DNA from: Bacillus sp. Marseille-P3661
Lineage (GTDB): Bacteria > Bacillota > Bacilli > Bacillales > Bacillaceae_J
NCBI RefSeq assembly: GCF_900240995.1
Contig: NZ_LT965953.1
Location: 2,046,183 to 2,110,182 of the forward strand
DNA length: 64,000 nucleotides
Direction: 5' to 3'
Both the position numbers and the translations under genes were made by a program. Each line of letters begins with the position of its first letter. The first letter of the stretch is position 1. The notes beneath the pieces are model-generated. The model did not search any database and was not told the origin of the DNA. It saw nothing but the letters and a program-made list of their open reading frames with translations. Shown piece by piece: positions 50,402-59,352 of the stretch.

Positions 50402-51163
50402 TTAATTATTTAATACTCGTGTTACTTTAACTAATCTGTCTTTCCAATAGTAGGTAGTGTTACTATAAGTAACCCCTACTGAACTTGATGCGTGAAGTAT
50501 AGTTGTTGCATTTACATAAATTCCTGTATGATCAATCCTACCATCAAAGTTACCATCAAATGCAACTATATCACCGGGTTTCGCTTCCGAGAATGGTATC
50601 GAAGTACCGGTATTAGCTTGATCAACCGTAATTCTTGGAAGATAAATTCCGTTTTCTTCGTACACTCGCTTTAAAAATGATGAACAATCAAATACATCCG
50701 TTCTCAAAGTAGAAGCACCATATAGATAACCGGCACCAATATACTTGTTACCTGTATTAATGATATCCTGTCCTGTTACCTGTTTGACAATTGTCGTTTG
50801 ACCAACTGGAACATTTAAAACTTGTCCAATATAAAGCATATTAGGATTTGTTAGATGTGGATTTAAATTTTGGATTGCTGAAATAGTTGTATTAAATTTT
50901 TGAGAAATAATATAAAGTGTATCACCTGATTTAACTGTGTATTTTTCTGAAGACCTATCTTCAGACACCTTTAATACTTGTCCAGGATAAACCGTATAAG
51001 ATGTTAGTCCATTCCAGTTCATTATTTGTTGAACGGTTGTGTTATTCTCGTTTGCAATTTTCCAAAGGAAATCCCCACTTTTAACTGTGTAGGACGCAGC
51101 ATCAACTTGGGTTGAAAATAATAACGATCCAACCAATCCTGCAATGATGATAAACTTCTTCAT
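50402..51163 (-). CDS. Secreted LysM-NlpC/P60 peptidoglycan endopeptidase
   Basis: The ATG at 51163 gives 253 residues with a signal peptide (cut after VDA, about 22), two LysM repeats (YTVKSGDFLWKIA and YTVKSGDTLYIIS), a short linker and an NlpC/P60 domain with the catalytic DCSSF cysteine and DHTGIYV histidine. This is the LytE/LytF/CwlS type that cuts the D-glutamyl bond of wall peptides. The gene is preceded by a 370-base gap that could hold regulatory sites such as a WalR box, but no perfect one was found. Confidence 0.9.
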   Translation of the reverse strand: MKKFIIIAGLVGSLLFSTQVDAASYTVKSGDFLWKIANENNTTVQQIMNWNGLTSYTVYPGQVLKVSEDRSSEKYTVKSGDTLYIISQKFNTTISAIQNLNPHLTNPNMLYIGQVLNVPVGQTTIVKQVTGQDIINTGNKYIGAGYLYGASTLRTDVFDCSSFLKRVYEENGIYLPRITVDQANTGTSIPFSEAKPGDIVAFDGNFDGRIDHTGIYVNATTILHASSSVGVTYSNTTYYWKDRLVKVTRVLNN

Positions 51164-51537
51164 GATGTAAATTTCCCCTTTCCTTAGGCTCAAATTTTAA
51201 ACTATTAATTTTTATGAGTGTTAAGTAATTTGGTTATAACACTAGGGGTTTACTAATCTATTACCCCAAAATCGTGTGCCCTAAGTTATTCGTAACAAGA
51301 TCAAAATCTATGACCCTATGTTAACAATGAAAAACTATGATGTCCTTGGTATTTTTTGGGTTTTTACCATTATAGTGGTATAACTAACAATAATTTTATC
51401 TGGAATATGTTTACATTTCTTCTGCAAACGCTTTTAAATCCATATGTATTTAATTTATTACAGTTATATTTCAACCATTATTTTCCTAATTTTTCACAAT
51501 AAAAATAGCCTATCCAAAGATAGACTATTTTTTAATT
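51164..51537. other. Gap upstream of the wall hydrolase
   Basis: About 370 bases with no gene. A cre-like TGCAAACGCTTTTA (51428) has two mismatches to the consensus. A terminator for the next gene lies at 51502-51533. Confidence 0.4.
51502..51533 (-). terminator. Terminator of the acidic-protein gene
   Basis: AAAATAG-C-CTATC pairs with GATAG-A-CTATTTT; A and T runs lie at both sides. Confidence 0.7.
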
Positions 51538-52191
51538 TTAATGTGTATTAAAATCAAATTCACTTAATAAATCCATATTACTCGCTATCATTGCAATGAT
51601 AGTACTTGCCTCTTCCTTACTAAAAATAAAATTCGTTTCATCTTCGATCAGCTCATCTTCAGTTGTAACAATACGATTAATTCGTCTAAGTATACCATCA
51701 CCAGTTTCTTCTATGATCCCAAATTGATAAGATACTTCAATATCATCTTCATGAACAAAAGCCATTACCTCTTCTGTTGTCCACTCAACGCTAATATCCT
51801 CAAATATATCATCATCAAATTGATCACTGTCATCAATTTCTCCCATTACCTCTAAATCATCATAGTCATCATACTGATCACCATTCATGAAGAAATGGAA
51901 GTCTTCATGGACAGCATCTACGATATCTTCTATATCAGATAATATCGTTCTCGCTTTTTGTTCAAGATCCATATCTAACGTTTCAATATAGAATTCTTCA
52001 TTATGAGGGTCAAAGAATAATGTGCAAAAGTAATCCCTTTCCTGATCCTCTGTTTCCACATAGAATTCTATACGCGGATGCTTTGCACCTCGGTCTATAG
52101 ACATATGTCCTTCTTGATCATACTTTTCACAAATTGACTCTAAATGATCTGGCAACTCACTACATACACGGTCAAACCATTCTAATGACAT
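51538..52191 (-). CDS. Acidic protein of unknown function
   Basis: The ATG at 52191, after AAGGAAGG, gives 217 residues beginning MSLEWFDRVCSELPDHL; an upstream start would lack a site. It is strongly acidic, with an Asp/Glu/Tyr-rich middle (GDQYDDYDDLEVMGEIDDSD). The first part has short beta-strand-like stretches (RIEFYVETEDQERDYFCTLFF). No signal peptide or membrane helix is seen. I do not recognise a family; it seems to be a soluble Bacillales-specific protein. Confidence 0.7.
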   Translation of the reverse strand: MSLEWFDRVCSELPDHLESICEKYDQEGHMSIDRGAKHPRIEFYVETEDQERDYFCTLFFDPHNEEFYIETLDMDLEQKARTILSDIEDIVDAVHEDFHFFMNGDQYDDYDDLEVMGEIDDSDQFDDDIFEDISVEWTTEEVMAFVHEDDIEVSYQFGIIEETGDGILRRINRIVTTEDELIEDETNFIFSKEEASTIIAMIASNMDLLSEFDFNTH

Positions 52192-52360
52192 GCGGCATCC
52201 TTCCTTCCATGAGTAGTCAAGTATAGTATTTCCTATAGTTAATATGATCCTTGCACCACTTTTATCCAATTACAAATTATCAACAACACCTTTTTCCTTT
52301 AATTAGTGAAAGAAACGTTACTTTTGCCTAATCAAAGAGTTAAATCAGCTGCATAGTAAA

Positions 52361-52398
52361 GAGGACAACATCTTGTTTTTATACTAGACGTTGTCCTC
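52361..52398 (-). terminator. Terminator of the cold-shock gene
   Basis: GAGGACAAC pairs with GTTGTCCTC and is followed on the minus strand by TTTACTATG. Confidence 0.7.
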
Positions 52399-52424
52399 AT
52401 TGTCATTTACTAAGTTTGTCTTTG

Positions 52425-52625
52425 TTATACTTTTTGCACATTTGCTGCTTGTGGTCCACGGTCCCCAGTCTCTATATCAAAAGTTACTTCTTGGCCTTCA
52501 TCAAGTGATTTGAAGCCTTCACCCTGAATAGCTGAGAAGTGAACAAATACATCCTCTCCACCTTCACGCTCAATAAACCCAAAACCTTTTTCACTGTTAA
52601 ACCATTTTACTTTACCACGTTCCAT
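52425..52625 (-). CDS. Cold-shock protein (CspA family)
   Basis: The ATG at 52625, behind AGGAGG, gives 66 residues: [18 protein letters not shown] with the RNP1 motif KGFGFI, then DVFVHFSAI (RNP2) and GPQAANV. It is a full-length single cold-shock domain that binds single-stranded RNA and DNA as a chaperone. A second ATG 11 codons upstream lacks a site. The leader is short (about 100-150 bases to the next gene), so a long thermosensing leader is possible but not evident. Confidence 0.97.
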   Translation of the reverse strand: MERGKVKWFNSEKGFGFIEREGGEDVFVHFSAIQGEGFKSLDEGQEVTFDIETGDRGPQAANVQKV

Positions 52626-52771
52626 TTTACTGCCTCCTAATATGTAAGTAATACACAAAATTACTAAAATAATCTTGCCTACTTATTTTATCCAGGAGAC
52701 GTTCATTTTAAACAAACTTTTTTCGTGTTAAATAGTAATATATAAAAGTATTGCTAAAACAGCCGTTACTT

Positions 52772-54034
52772 TTAGCGGATAACTCGTATGTTCCTTTCCA
52801 AATATGCCCAATTTTGCGGGAATTCAAAAGCCAATTGCCAAAAGGTCACCCCTAAAAGGTTATAGCGATCAACTAGCCCATATTTACTTGTAATACTTCT
52901 TATATCTTCAAACCATACAAAATGTTGTATACTATCATCCCAATAAGAAAAGTATGGTGCTTGTGCAGCACTATCAAATTCAATTGTCGATCCCTTAGAA
53001 ATTGCTAAATTTTGTGCAGAGTTAATTCCGTACGACGTTGTCTCATTTTCAGGGAGTTTCCAGCTATATCCATATAACGGAATTGCTATTTGTACCTTCC
53101 TAGGATTTATAAGAGAACTCGTGTATCTTATGACTTGAGCCATCCACCATAAAGGTGTAACTGGGTCAGGTGGACCTCCTGGGTATCCATAATCCATCGT
53201 CATAACTGCAACAATATCAGCTATTTTGCCTATAGAATAGTAATCGTAAGCACCAATTATCGGGTTAGTTACTATATCCTCTGTTTTTGCATGTACACTC
53301 ACATGTAATATTCGCGTTCCTAGTTCGTTTTTTAGATCTGAAAGAAATGTAATAAAGTCATTTCGTTGTGGGGGTGGTATAAATTCAAAGTCTATACTTA
53401 CTCCTTCGTAATTACCTTGAACCAACAAATTTAATATACTAGTAATTAAATTTGTTCGAAACGTTACATCGCCCAATACAGTTCCTACTAATTCAGGACT
53501 AAAATTAGTCCCCACTAAATTTCGGATCATTAGCAAAGGCCTAACCCCTAATTGTTTGCTTCGGGATACAAGTGGTGCATCCTGCAATAGCTGAAAAGCC
53601 CAGCCTTCCTCAGTAAAGGAATAAGCAACAATAGCTAAATAACTTAGATGATTAGCTACTGTTTCAAAATTATTTAATGATCCTGTCATATCATATGGCA
53701 CAATATACCCAAGGGTTTGTAGAGGTACTCTACGCGGCGAAGGGATTCTTAATGTTTGCCCCACAGATAAACTGTCGTTATTAACTACTGGATTCATTGA
53801 TAAAATAGATCGGATATTAGCATCAAAGCTTTGTGCTAATGACCACAACGTGTCACCGGATTGTACGACATATTCCCTAATTGGAAGCTCTTGTTGAGGT
53901 ATATAAAGTGCTAATCCTGGAGTAATTGCATCACCTAATAATCCATTCAAGTTCATTATTGTTTGTATTGGAATACTGTACATTCGAGAAATAGACCATA
54001 AGGTTTCGTCAGCTCGAACTACATGAATTGCCAT
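52772..54034 (-). CDS. LysM-GH18 spore-cortex glycosidase, SleL/YaaH-like
   Basis: The 420-residue protein has two N-terminal LysM repeats (VVRADETLWSISRMY and YVVQSGDTLWSLAQSF) and a GH18 domain whose catalytic motif GVSIDFEF places the acid at Glu217. AVMTMDYGYPGG and VTFWQLAFEF are typical of YaaH/SleL. These enzymes cut N-acetylglucosamine or anhydro-muramyl units of spore cortex during germination. There is no signal peptide, as usual for spore-targeted members. The presence supports a spore-forming host. The length is close to the family norm (about 430). Confidence 0.92.
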   Translation of the reverse strand: MAIHVVRADETLWSISRMYSIPIQTIMNLNGLLGDAITPGLALYIPQQELPIREYVVQSGDTLWSLAQSFDANIRSILSMNPVVNNDSLSVGQTLRIPSPRRVPLQTLGYIVPYDMTGSLNNFETVANHLSYLAIVAYSFTEEGWAFQLLQDAPLVSRSKQLGVRPLLMIRNLVGTNFSPELVGTVLGDVTFRTNLITSILNLLVQGNYEGVSIDFEFIPPPQRNDFITFLSDLKNELGTRILHVSVHAKTEDIVTNPIIGAYDYYSIGKIADIVAVMTMDYGYPGGPPDPVTPLWWMAQVIRYTSSLINPRKVQIAIPLYGYSWKLPENETTSYGINSAQNLAISKGSTIEFDSAAQAPYFSYWDDSIQHFVWFEDIRSITSKYGLVDRYNLLGVTFWQLAFEFPQNWAYLERNIRVIR

Positions 54035-54197
54035 ACATTCACGTCCTTGAATTTAGATTTACTACTATCTTATGGCTATAAGGGTAATGATAGTACTGAA
54101 CATAAATGAATATTCCAAAAGAATAATAAAACCCTATAGTTCTTTAGAACTGCTATAGGTTACTTAGTCATATTTTATTAGAGTGTTCGTACATAAA

Positions 54198-54230
54198 AAA
54201 CCAAGGATTACTAATAGCAATCCTCGGTTT
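54198..54230 (-). terminator. Terminator of ypjP
   Basis: AAACCAAGGATT pairs with AATCCTCGGTTT and on the minus strand runs into TTTTTTATG. A second hairpin with a T-rich tail lies at 54126-54158. Confidence 0.75.
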
Positions 54231-54253
54231 CATGATAATATTTTCATTTACAT

Positions 54254-54892
54254 TTATGCACTCATCCAGTGCGGAGGAGTGTTTTTATCCCAGTAAATGG
54301 AGCCCATTGTATGATGTGTCTGAAAACGGTCTGTATATTTATGATAGTGAAAATTGAACCAATATCCGTCCATCGGTGGATGATCTCTTCTCACATGAAA
54401 CCGGATTAAATCTTCCCCTGTAGAACGATTGTAAACATGAAAGATTTTTTCTCCTAAACCTTTTGCTGGGTTTTCGGAGATGACTAATTCGCGAATTACG
54501 TCTTCATCAAGCTCTTGTGCTAGGGTTGAGATGGCTTCCTCGATTTTTGGAAGAATGACTTGCTTAAATTCGTCACCGATTACCGGGGCAATTGTTCTCC
54601 CAAATTTCATCATTGAAAGCTGTTCTGCTTGATTCGTCGAATATGCTGTAAAAGTAGAGATTAATTCCTCTCGATTATCTATATAAGTTGATATACTATC
54701 CCAGGAAAGCTCCTGGTTCGTTTCTTGCTGCTCTTCGACTTCTTCTGTAAGAAGTAAACTATCTTGTTTATCTGAAACATCACTATTCTCTTTTACGTTT
54801 CTATCAACATTCGTAGGCATGTGAGGAACAACCATACCAAAGGTTAGGATTGTCACAAAAACTACAAATATTTTCCTCATCCATATCTTCAT
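54254..54892 (-). CDS. ypjP: YpjP-like cell-envelope protein
   Basis: The 212-residue protein has an N-terminal hydrophobic segment (MRKIFVVFVTILTFGMVVP), a charged Asp/Glu/Gln-rich linker (about 28-60) and a C-terminal domain with RFHVRRDHPPMDG, FHYHKYTD and the closing MGSIYWDKNTPPHW, which match YpjP of Bacillus. It is anchored outside the membrane. Function unknown. The ribosome site is weak, so the start could be the ATG at 54892 or four codons later. Confidence 0.75.
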   Translation of the reverse strand: MKIWMRKIFVVFVTILTFGMVVPHMPTNVDRNVKENSDVSDKQDSLLLTEEVEEQQETNQELSWDSISTYIDNREELISTFTAYSTNQAEQLSMMKFGRTIAPVIGDEFKQVILPKIEEAISTLAQELDEDVIRELVISENPAKGLGEKIFHVYNRSTGEDLIRFHVRRDHPPMDGYWFNFHYHKYTDRFQTHHTMGSIYWDKNTPPHWMSA

Positions 54893-55000
54893 AAGGCATA
54901 CCCCATAAACTATTGTTATTGTCTTTATTTTCTCACATTTTGTTAATAAAAACCACTTTCATGTGCATTTTTAACATAAATGTAATGTTAGACACTAAGC

Positions 55001-56068
55001 TTATGGAAGGACCACTAAATTACTTGTAACCGGACGTTCTCTTCCATCTGAAGGTCGATTTAATAGTTTTCCATTAAAATAGAATGCACTTGAACCACCA
55101 CCATCTAAATTAAAAGCATCCTTAATCTTAAAGCTCAACAGTTTATCTTGAATTTCTTCAAGGGTAACTCCTTTGCTCCAGCCTTCGCGACGGCCGTCAA
55201 TCACTATAAATAAAAGCTCACCATTCGAAAAATTACCTACAATCGTCCGTGGATGTCGCGTATTTTTCCAATCACTAGGAATGTTTGTCTTCTTGCCATC
55301 TTCCAACAAAGTTGGAACAAAACTAGCACCCTGGAGAGCATTTAATTGCTTTAATTCTGCTTGAGATGAAATTTTACCCCCTGTTAGGTGACCTTGTTTA
55401 TTAAAGCCAACAAATGATAGAGTTGGGTGATCATAAAATGTTTCAATTTTTCCATCTACCACAGTAATACCTAAAGGAGCCATTTGCCCATCACCTGTTT
55501 TCCAAAAGCCACCTGCATTAACAGCTAAAATAGCACCTTTACGTTTTGCTGCTGCACTAGTAATTTCTCCCCTACTAACCACTTTATCATGAGCTAACAC
55601 CATTTTTAGAGCATTGGAGGTATGCGGACGTACTTTTGCCATGTAACCCCGGTATCCCGCTTCATTCAATGAATAAACTTTTACAGTAGAGTTACTACCT
55701 TTGTGAATTCCAATTGGTTCACCTAATAAGTTCGATAATATTTGTTCAAGTACTTGATCTGACTTAGTAATTTGTTGTTTACTGCTTAAAACAAGCGAAT
55801 CTAGCATTTCCTTTTGATTTTGGAGCTCTTCTTTTTCCTGGTTCATTTTCTCTATAATTTGAGTTAATTCTTTATTAATATCCGTTGTTAGCTGATTAAT
55901 CTCGGCGATTTCATTATTTGAATTGTAAAGTTCATTATTTGTCACATGTAACGGCAGAACCATTGAATCTGCTTGGATTTTTGTAAAAGGGTTGTCTATA
56001 TAAAAAACAAGGAAAAATCCAAGCACCGGCGCAATGAGCATGACTAAAAAAAGCTGTACATATTTCAT
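55001..56068 (-). CDS. Phosphodiester glycosidase-domain (NAGPA) exported protein
   Basis: The 355-residue protein has one N-terminal membrane segment (about 3-25), a coiled-coil stalk (about 45-115, with EKMNQEKEELQNQKEMLDSL) and a NAGPA/DUF2233 domain (about 145-355) bearing NAGGFW, PRTIVG, DGRREGWSKG and NLDGGGSS. Related bacterial domains cut phosphodiester-linked sugars or wall polymers. Its ATG overlaps the stop of the upstream gene (TAATG), so the two coiled-coil membrane proteins are made together and may pair through their stalks. Confidence 0.85.
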   Translation of the reverse strand: MKYVQLFLVMLIAPVLGFFLVFYIDNPFTKIQADSMVLPLHVTNNELYNSNNEIAEINQLTTDINKELTQIIEKMNQEKEELQNQKEMLDSLVLSSKQQITKSDQVLEQILSNLLGEPIGIHKGSNSTVKVYSLNEAGYRGYMAKVRPHTSNALKMVLAHDKVVSRGEITSAAAKRKGAILAVNAGGFWKTGDGQMAPLGITVVDGKIETFYDHPTLSFVGFNKQGHLTGGKISSQAELKQLNALQGASFVPTLLEDGKKTNIPSDWKNTRHPRTIVGNFSNGELLFIVIDGRREGWSKGVTLEEIQDKLLSFKIKDAFNLDGGGSSAFYFNGKLLNRPSDGRERPVTSNLVVLP

Positions 56069-56511
56069 TAACGTGCTGCATCCTCTAGCCTAGCAATTGA
56101 GGCTTGTAATTGTGTTAACTGTTGATCTAGAGCTGTCATACGCTCATGCAATGCACTCTTTGTTTCATTTGAACCCGTTACCGTTTCACCAGCTAGTTGA
56201 ATATCTTCTTGAATGTAAATAAGCTCGCCCTTTAAACTTAAAAGCTCCGCATGAACAGTTGATATCTCCGCTTTGAGATCTTCTACTTGTTGTTCATTTT
56301 GTATTTGTGTTTGTTGTATTTGCTCATTAACATAGGCTTGTGTTTTCATAATTTGTTGATTTGCCAGGTAATATCCTGCATAAAACAATCCACACCACGC
56401 TATAATTGTGGCTGTTACCATAAGTGGTATGTTCTTTTTAAATCTACGTTCTTTTCTATATAGTTGAGAGGATTGTTCCTCTTGTTGCTGAAGTTTAGTG
56501 ATATGTTCCAT
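56068..56511 (-). CDS. Membrane-anchored coiled-coil protein
   Basis: The 147-residue protein has a basic, Gln-rich N-terminus, one membrane helix (about 29-48) and a long outside coiled coil (about 55-147, Glu/Gln/Leu heptads such as LKAEISTVHAELLSLKGEL). No enzymatic domain. It overlaps the NAGPA gene by one base. A partner or spacer for that enzyme is likely, by inference from coupling and matching topology. Confidence 0.7.
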   Translation of the reverse strand: MEHITKLQQQEEQSSQLYRKERRFKKNIPLMVTATIIAWCGLFYAGYYLANQQIMKTQAYVNEQIQQTQIQNEQQVEDLKAEISTVHAELLSLKGELIYIQEDIQLAGETVTGSNETKSALHERMTALDQQLTQLQASIARLEDAAR

Positions 56512-56586
56512 CTGTCCATCCCCCTTGATTGCTTTTTACTGCTATACATAATACATGACCATGTTTTAATTATTAATGACATGGTT

Positions 56587-56629
56587 AAAGACTGTTAAAG
56601 ATTAATGCCTACCTCTTCCAACAGTCTTT
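56587..56629. terminator. Terminator after the 83-residue gene
   Basis: AAAGACTGTT pairs with AACAGTCTTT; T-runs lie on both strands, so it may serve either direction. Confidence 0.7.
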
Positions 56630-56655
56630 TTATCCTACTAATCTACCATAGCTAT

Positions 56656-56907
56656 TTAATTTAATAACTGCTCTATTCTTGAATGCATATAACTCATCGC
56701 TTCATTTAAAATATCGATTGCAACTTGACGATTATGTCTTTGAACATAAGCTTGCTTTACAAGTTCATACAATTGATGATCTTGGGCATTCTCAATTATT
56801 TCCATTACCATTTCACCCATTTGATCTACTTCAAAATCATTTTTTAATTGTGTTTTGAATTCCATTACTGCTTCAGTAATTAGCTGTAGTCTTGTTAATT
56901 CATCCAT
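56656..56907 (-). CDS. Small helical protein of unknown function
   Basis: The ATG at 56907, eight bases after AAGGAG, gives 83 residues; another ATG two codons earlier is too close to the site. The protein is helical and acidic (DELTRLQLITEAVMEF, QMGEMVMEIIENAQDH, VAIDILNEAMSYMHSR). It follows the aminotransferase stop by 13 bases and shares its transcript. No family is recognised. Confidence 0.6.
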   Translation of the reverse strand: MDELTRLQLITEAVMEFKTQLKNDFEVDQMGEMVMEIIENAQDHQLYELVKQAYVQRHNRQVAIDILNEAMSYMHSRIEQLLN

Positions 56908-56920
56908 CTTCATTTCTCCT

Positions 56921-58093
56921 TTATTTAAAAATACCGCTATGTTTAATTCTGCTAACTGCTTCTCTTAGCGTTTCTTCAGATTGGACAAGTGCCATTCGTA
57001 CATAGCCTTCACCATTTTCCCCAAATGCATTTCCTGGTGTCACGACAACACCAGCCTTGTCCATAAGGTCAATAGCAAACTGTGTAGACGTGGTATATCC
57101 CCTCGGAATTTCAGCCCAACAAAACATAGTCGCAGAAGGTCGAGCTATATTCCAGCCTATAGCTTGTAAACCATCTACTAAAACATCCCTTCTAGTTTCA
57201 TACAATTTGCTATTTTCTTTTAAGAAATCATCTCCATCTAAAAGAGCAGCTACAGCTGCATTCTGGATTGGAGCGAAGATGCCGTAGTCTAAATTAGATT
57301 TTAATTTAGCAAGTACTCTTATCACTTGGCGATTACCAATTAAGTAACCAATCCGACAACCAGCCATATTAAAGCTTTTTGATAACGAATTAAATTCAAC
57401 ACCAACGTCTAGCGCTCCTTCAACCTCAAGAAAGCTAATTGGTTTATTGCCATCAAATACAAGTTCTGAGTAGGCGAAATCATGGACAACAATAATATTG
57501 TATCTTTTCGCAAATGCCACTACATCCTGAAAAAATTCCTTTGTCGCTAATGCTGGAACAGGATTACCAGGAAAATTAAGGATCATCATCTTTGCTTTCT
57601 TTGCTACCTCTACCGGAATACTCTCTATATCTGGTAGATAGTCATTCTCTTTCGAAAGGGGCATTGGATAAGATATGGCTTTTGCCATTTTTATACCTGC
57701 GTCATAGGCAGTATACCCCGGATCCGGTACTAAAATCACATCACCTTGGTCTGCGAATGCCATCGGTAAATGCACAAGACCATCTTGTGAACCGGCAACT
57801 TGTACAATTTCATTTTCAGGATCGAATATAACACCATAATGTTTAGTATAAAAAGAAAGAACAGCTTCGTGAAATGCTTTTGTTCCAGATAATGTATAAC
57901 CATATTGTTTAGGATCTTGAACATTACTTACTAATGCATCGACTATAAAGTTTGGTGGTGGCAAATCAGGGCTCCCTATACTTAAATCAAGTATTGGTTC
58001 ACCTTTTGCTAACTTTACCTTTTTGTGTTCAGCCAACTCTGAAAAAATACTAGTTTGAAATGATTGAATTATTTTTGATGTAGTAAACACCAT
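56921..58093 (-). CDS. PLP-dependent aminotransferase (class I/II, LL-DAP aminotransferase-like)
   Basis: The ATG at 58093, after GGAGG, gives 390 residues. Fold-type I features: GSPDLPPP near the start, SGTKAFHEAV, AGSQDGLVHLP, NFPGNPVPA, HDFAYSELVFDG and the cofactor lysine in SLSKSFNMAGCRIGY. This matches the family of B. subtilis PatA/YugH and LL-diaminopimelate aminotransferase. The substrate is an aromatic or diacidic amino acid; the neighbours give no further clue. It begins a two-gene unit. Confidence 0.9.
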   Translation of the reverse strand: MVFTTSKIIQSFQTSIFSELAEHKKVKLAKGEPILDLSIGSPDLPPPNFIVDALVSNVQDPKQYGYTLSGTKAFHEAVLSFYTKHYGVIFDPENEIVQVAGSQDGLVHLPMAFADQGDVILVPDPGYTAYDAGIKMAKAISYPMPLSKENDYLPDIESIPVEVAKKAKMMILNFPGNPVPALATKEFFQDVVAFAKRYNIIVVHDFAYSELVFDGNKPISFLEVEGALDVGVEFNSLSKSFNMAGCRIGYLIGNRQVIRVLAKLKSNLDYGIFAPIQNAAVAALLDGDDFLKENSKLYETRRDVLVDGLQAIGWNIARPSATMFCWAEIPRGYTTSTQFAIDLMDKAGVVVTPGNAFGENGEGYVRMALVQSEETLREAVSRIKHSGIFK

Positions 58094-58236
58094 ATACTTG
58101 CCTCCAATAGCATTTTGTTCACAGTTCACATTTTAACATAGTTTACACTGCTATTTTGATAAAATTAAAAAAAGATATTTAATAACAAAAAAAGGGTATA
58201 TCACCTATATGATGATATACCACTATAAAATAATTA

Positions 58237-58383
58237 TTATAGTCCACCTGCTTTTTTTCTATTTTTCTTTCGTGCAGAATCCATTTTAAAAGAGCCGGTT
58301 TCTTGGGTCGTAGTTCCTTGACCTTCAACATCTGGTGAGCCTAACCCTGACTTAGAATGATCGACCTTTATTTTTTTACTCAT
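58237..58383 (-). CDS. YuzL-like small basic protein
   Basis: A strong AGGAGGTG site precedes an ATG at 58383. The 48-residue product begins MSKKIKVDHSKSGLGSPDV, carries EGQGTTTQETGSF and ends with a basic SARKKNRKKAGGL. Composition and the GQGTTTxETG/SARKK pattern resemble the YuzL family of Bacillales, recalled rather than searched. Similar small basic proteins are often spore-associated. Too short to be seen with a 60-residue cutoff. Confidence 0.65.
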   Translation of the reverse strand: MSKKIKVDHSKSGLGSPDVEGQGTTTQETGSFKMDSARKKNRKKAGGL

Positions 58384-58439
58384 GTATCATAACACCTCCT
58401 ATTCGGTAAGGTGTCCATTTTAACGATTGTTCATTCTTT

Positions 58440-59216
58440 TTACTTTTCGAGAATACCAAAATGGAATTTAGCTGTTTTTCTCTTATAAACAGTAAACCCA
58501 AACTGATTAAAGCGAGTGCTTTTCCAATGATCTTTTAATACAACTCGCTTGCGAGCAACACGGAGCGCTTCCCGCATAACTTCCTCTGTAAGCGAGGTAT
58601 ACACCGCTATGTTACGTAATCCTTTTATACCAGTTGAACTATCTAATATTTCTTCAAACATCGGATCAAAATAAACAATATCAAATGAAGAAGAAGGTTG
58701 GCTTAATAGAAAATCTAAATGTTGTGCATGACGGACCTCAATTTTCCGCATAGCAGCGTTCATTATTTCACTGCCACTATGCCAGGCTTGCAAGCCATTT
58801 TTCACTAAAAATGACATATATTCATTTCCTTCTATTCCAACAACACGCCCTGTCTGTCCAACAACAACGCTCGCTACAATACTGTCAGAAGCTAAGCCTA
58901 GTGTACAATCTAAGAGCGACATTCCTGGCTGTATTTGAGCAGCTGTTATAAATGGATCAGGTTCACCTCTTATTACACGCTTTACACGAAACATCGCAGA
59001 ATTAGGATGGAAGAATATTGGTTCACTAGCATGTTTATTTGAATATATAACAAATCTATTTTTACCAATTATTAATATGTCATCTTTAAATTGAGAAATA
59101 AACTCCTCAACAGACAGCTTTTGACGTTTGATATAATCCGCTTTTAAATGCTCTGCAATATCTTTTGCTAATTGTTCCATTAACATATTTGTCCGTCCGG
59201 CTGTGGTTACAATCAA
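58440..59216 (-). CDS. SAM-dependent methyltransferase, RsmJ/YpiP-like
   Basis: A TTG at 59216, six bases after GAGGTG, gives 258 residues starting with IVTTAGRTN, the start pattern expected for YpiP-like proteins. The SAM site LLDCTLGLASDSIVASVVVG is at about 115-134, and the catalytic IVYFDPMFEE follows near 197. The FDPMF motif with this layout is that of RsmJ (16S rRNA G1516 methyltransferase). RNA methylation is the likely role, though not proven for the Bacillus branch. Confidence 0.8.
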   Translation of the reverse strand: MIVTTAGRTNMLMEQLAKDIAEHLKADYIKRQKLSVEEFISQFKDDILIIGKNRFVIYSNKHASEPIFFHPNSAMFRVKRVIRGEPDPFITAAQIQPGMSLLDCTLGLASDSIVASVVVGQTGRVVGIEGNEYMSFLVKNGLQAWHSGSEIMNAAMRKIEVRHAQHLDFLLSQPSSSFDIVYFDPMFEEILDSSTGIKGLRNIAVYTSLTEEVMREALRVARKRVVLKDHWKSTRFNQFGFTVYKRKTAKFHFGILEK

Positions 59217-59352
59217 AATTCTCACCTCATAGACCTGCAATAATAAACCTTTATTTAACAATTGGATAATCAACCTATAAATTCATTTATAAATGTAATA
59301 TAGTTATATATAGTAAGAAAGCGTTAAGGAAGTGAAACTTGTTATTTGATCT

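Noticed and set aside
51428..51441. cre box upstream of the LysM-NlpC gene
   Set aside because: TGCAAACGCTTTTA misses two fixed positions of the consensus and lies far from the gene; not counted as a site.
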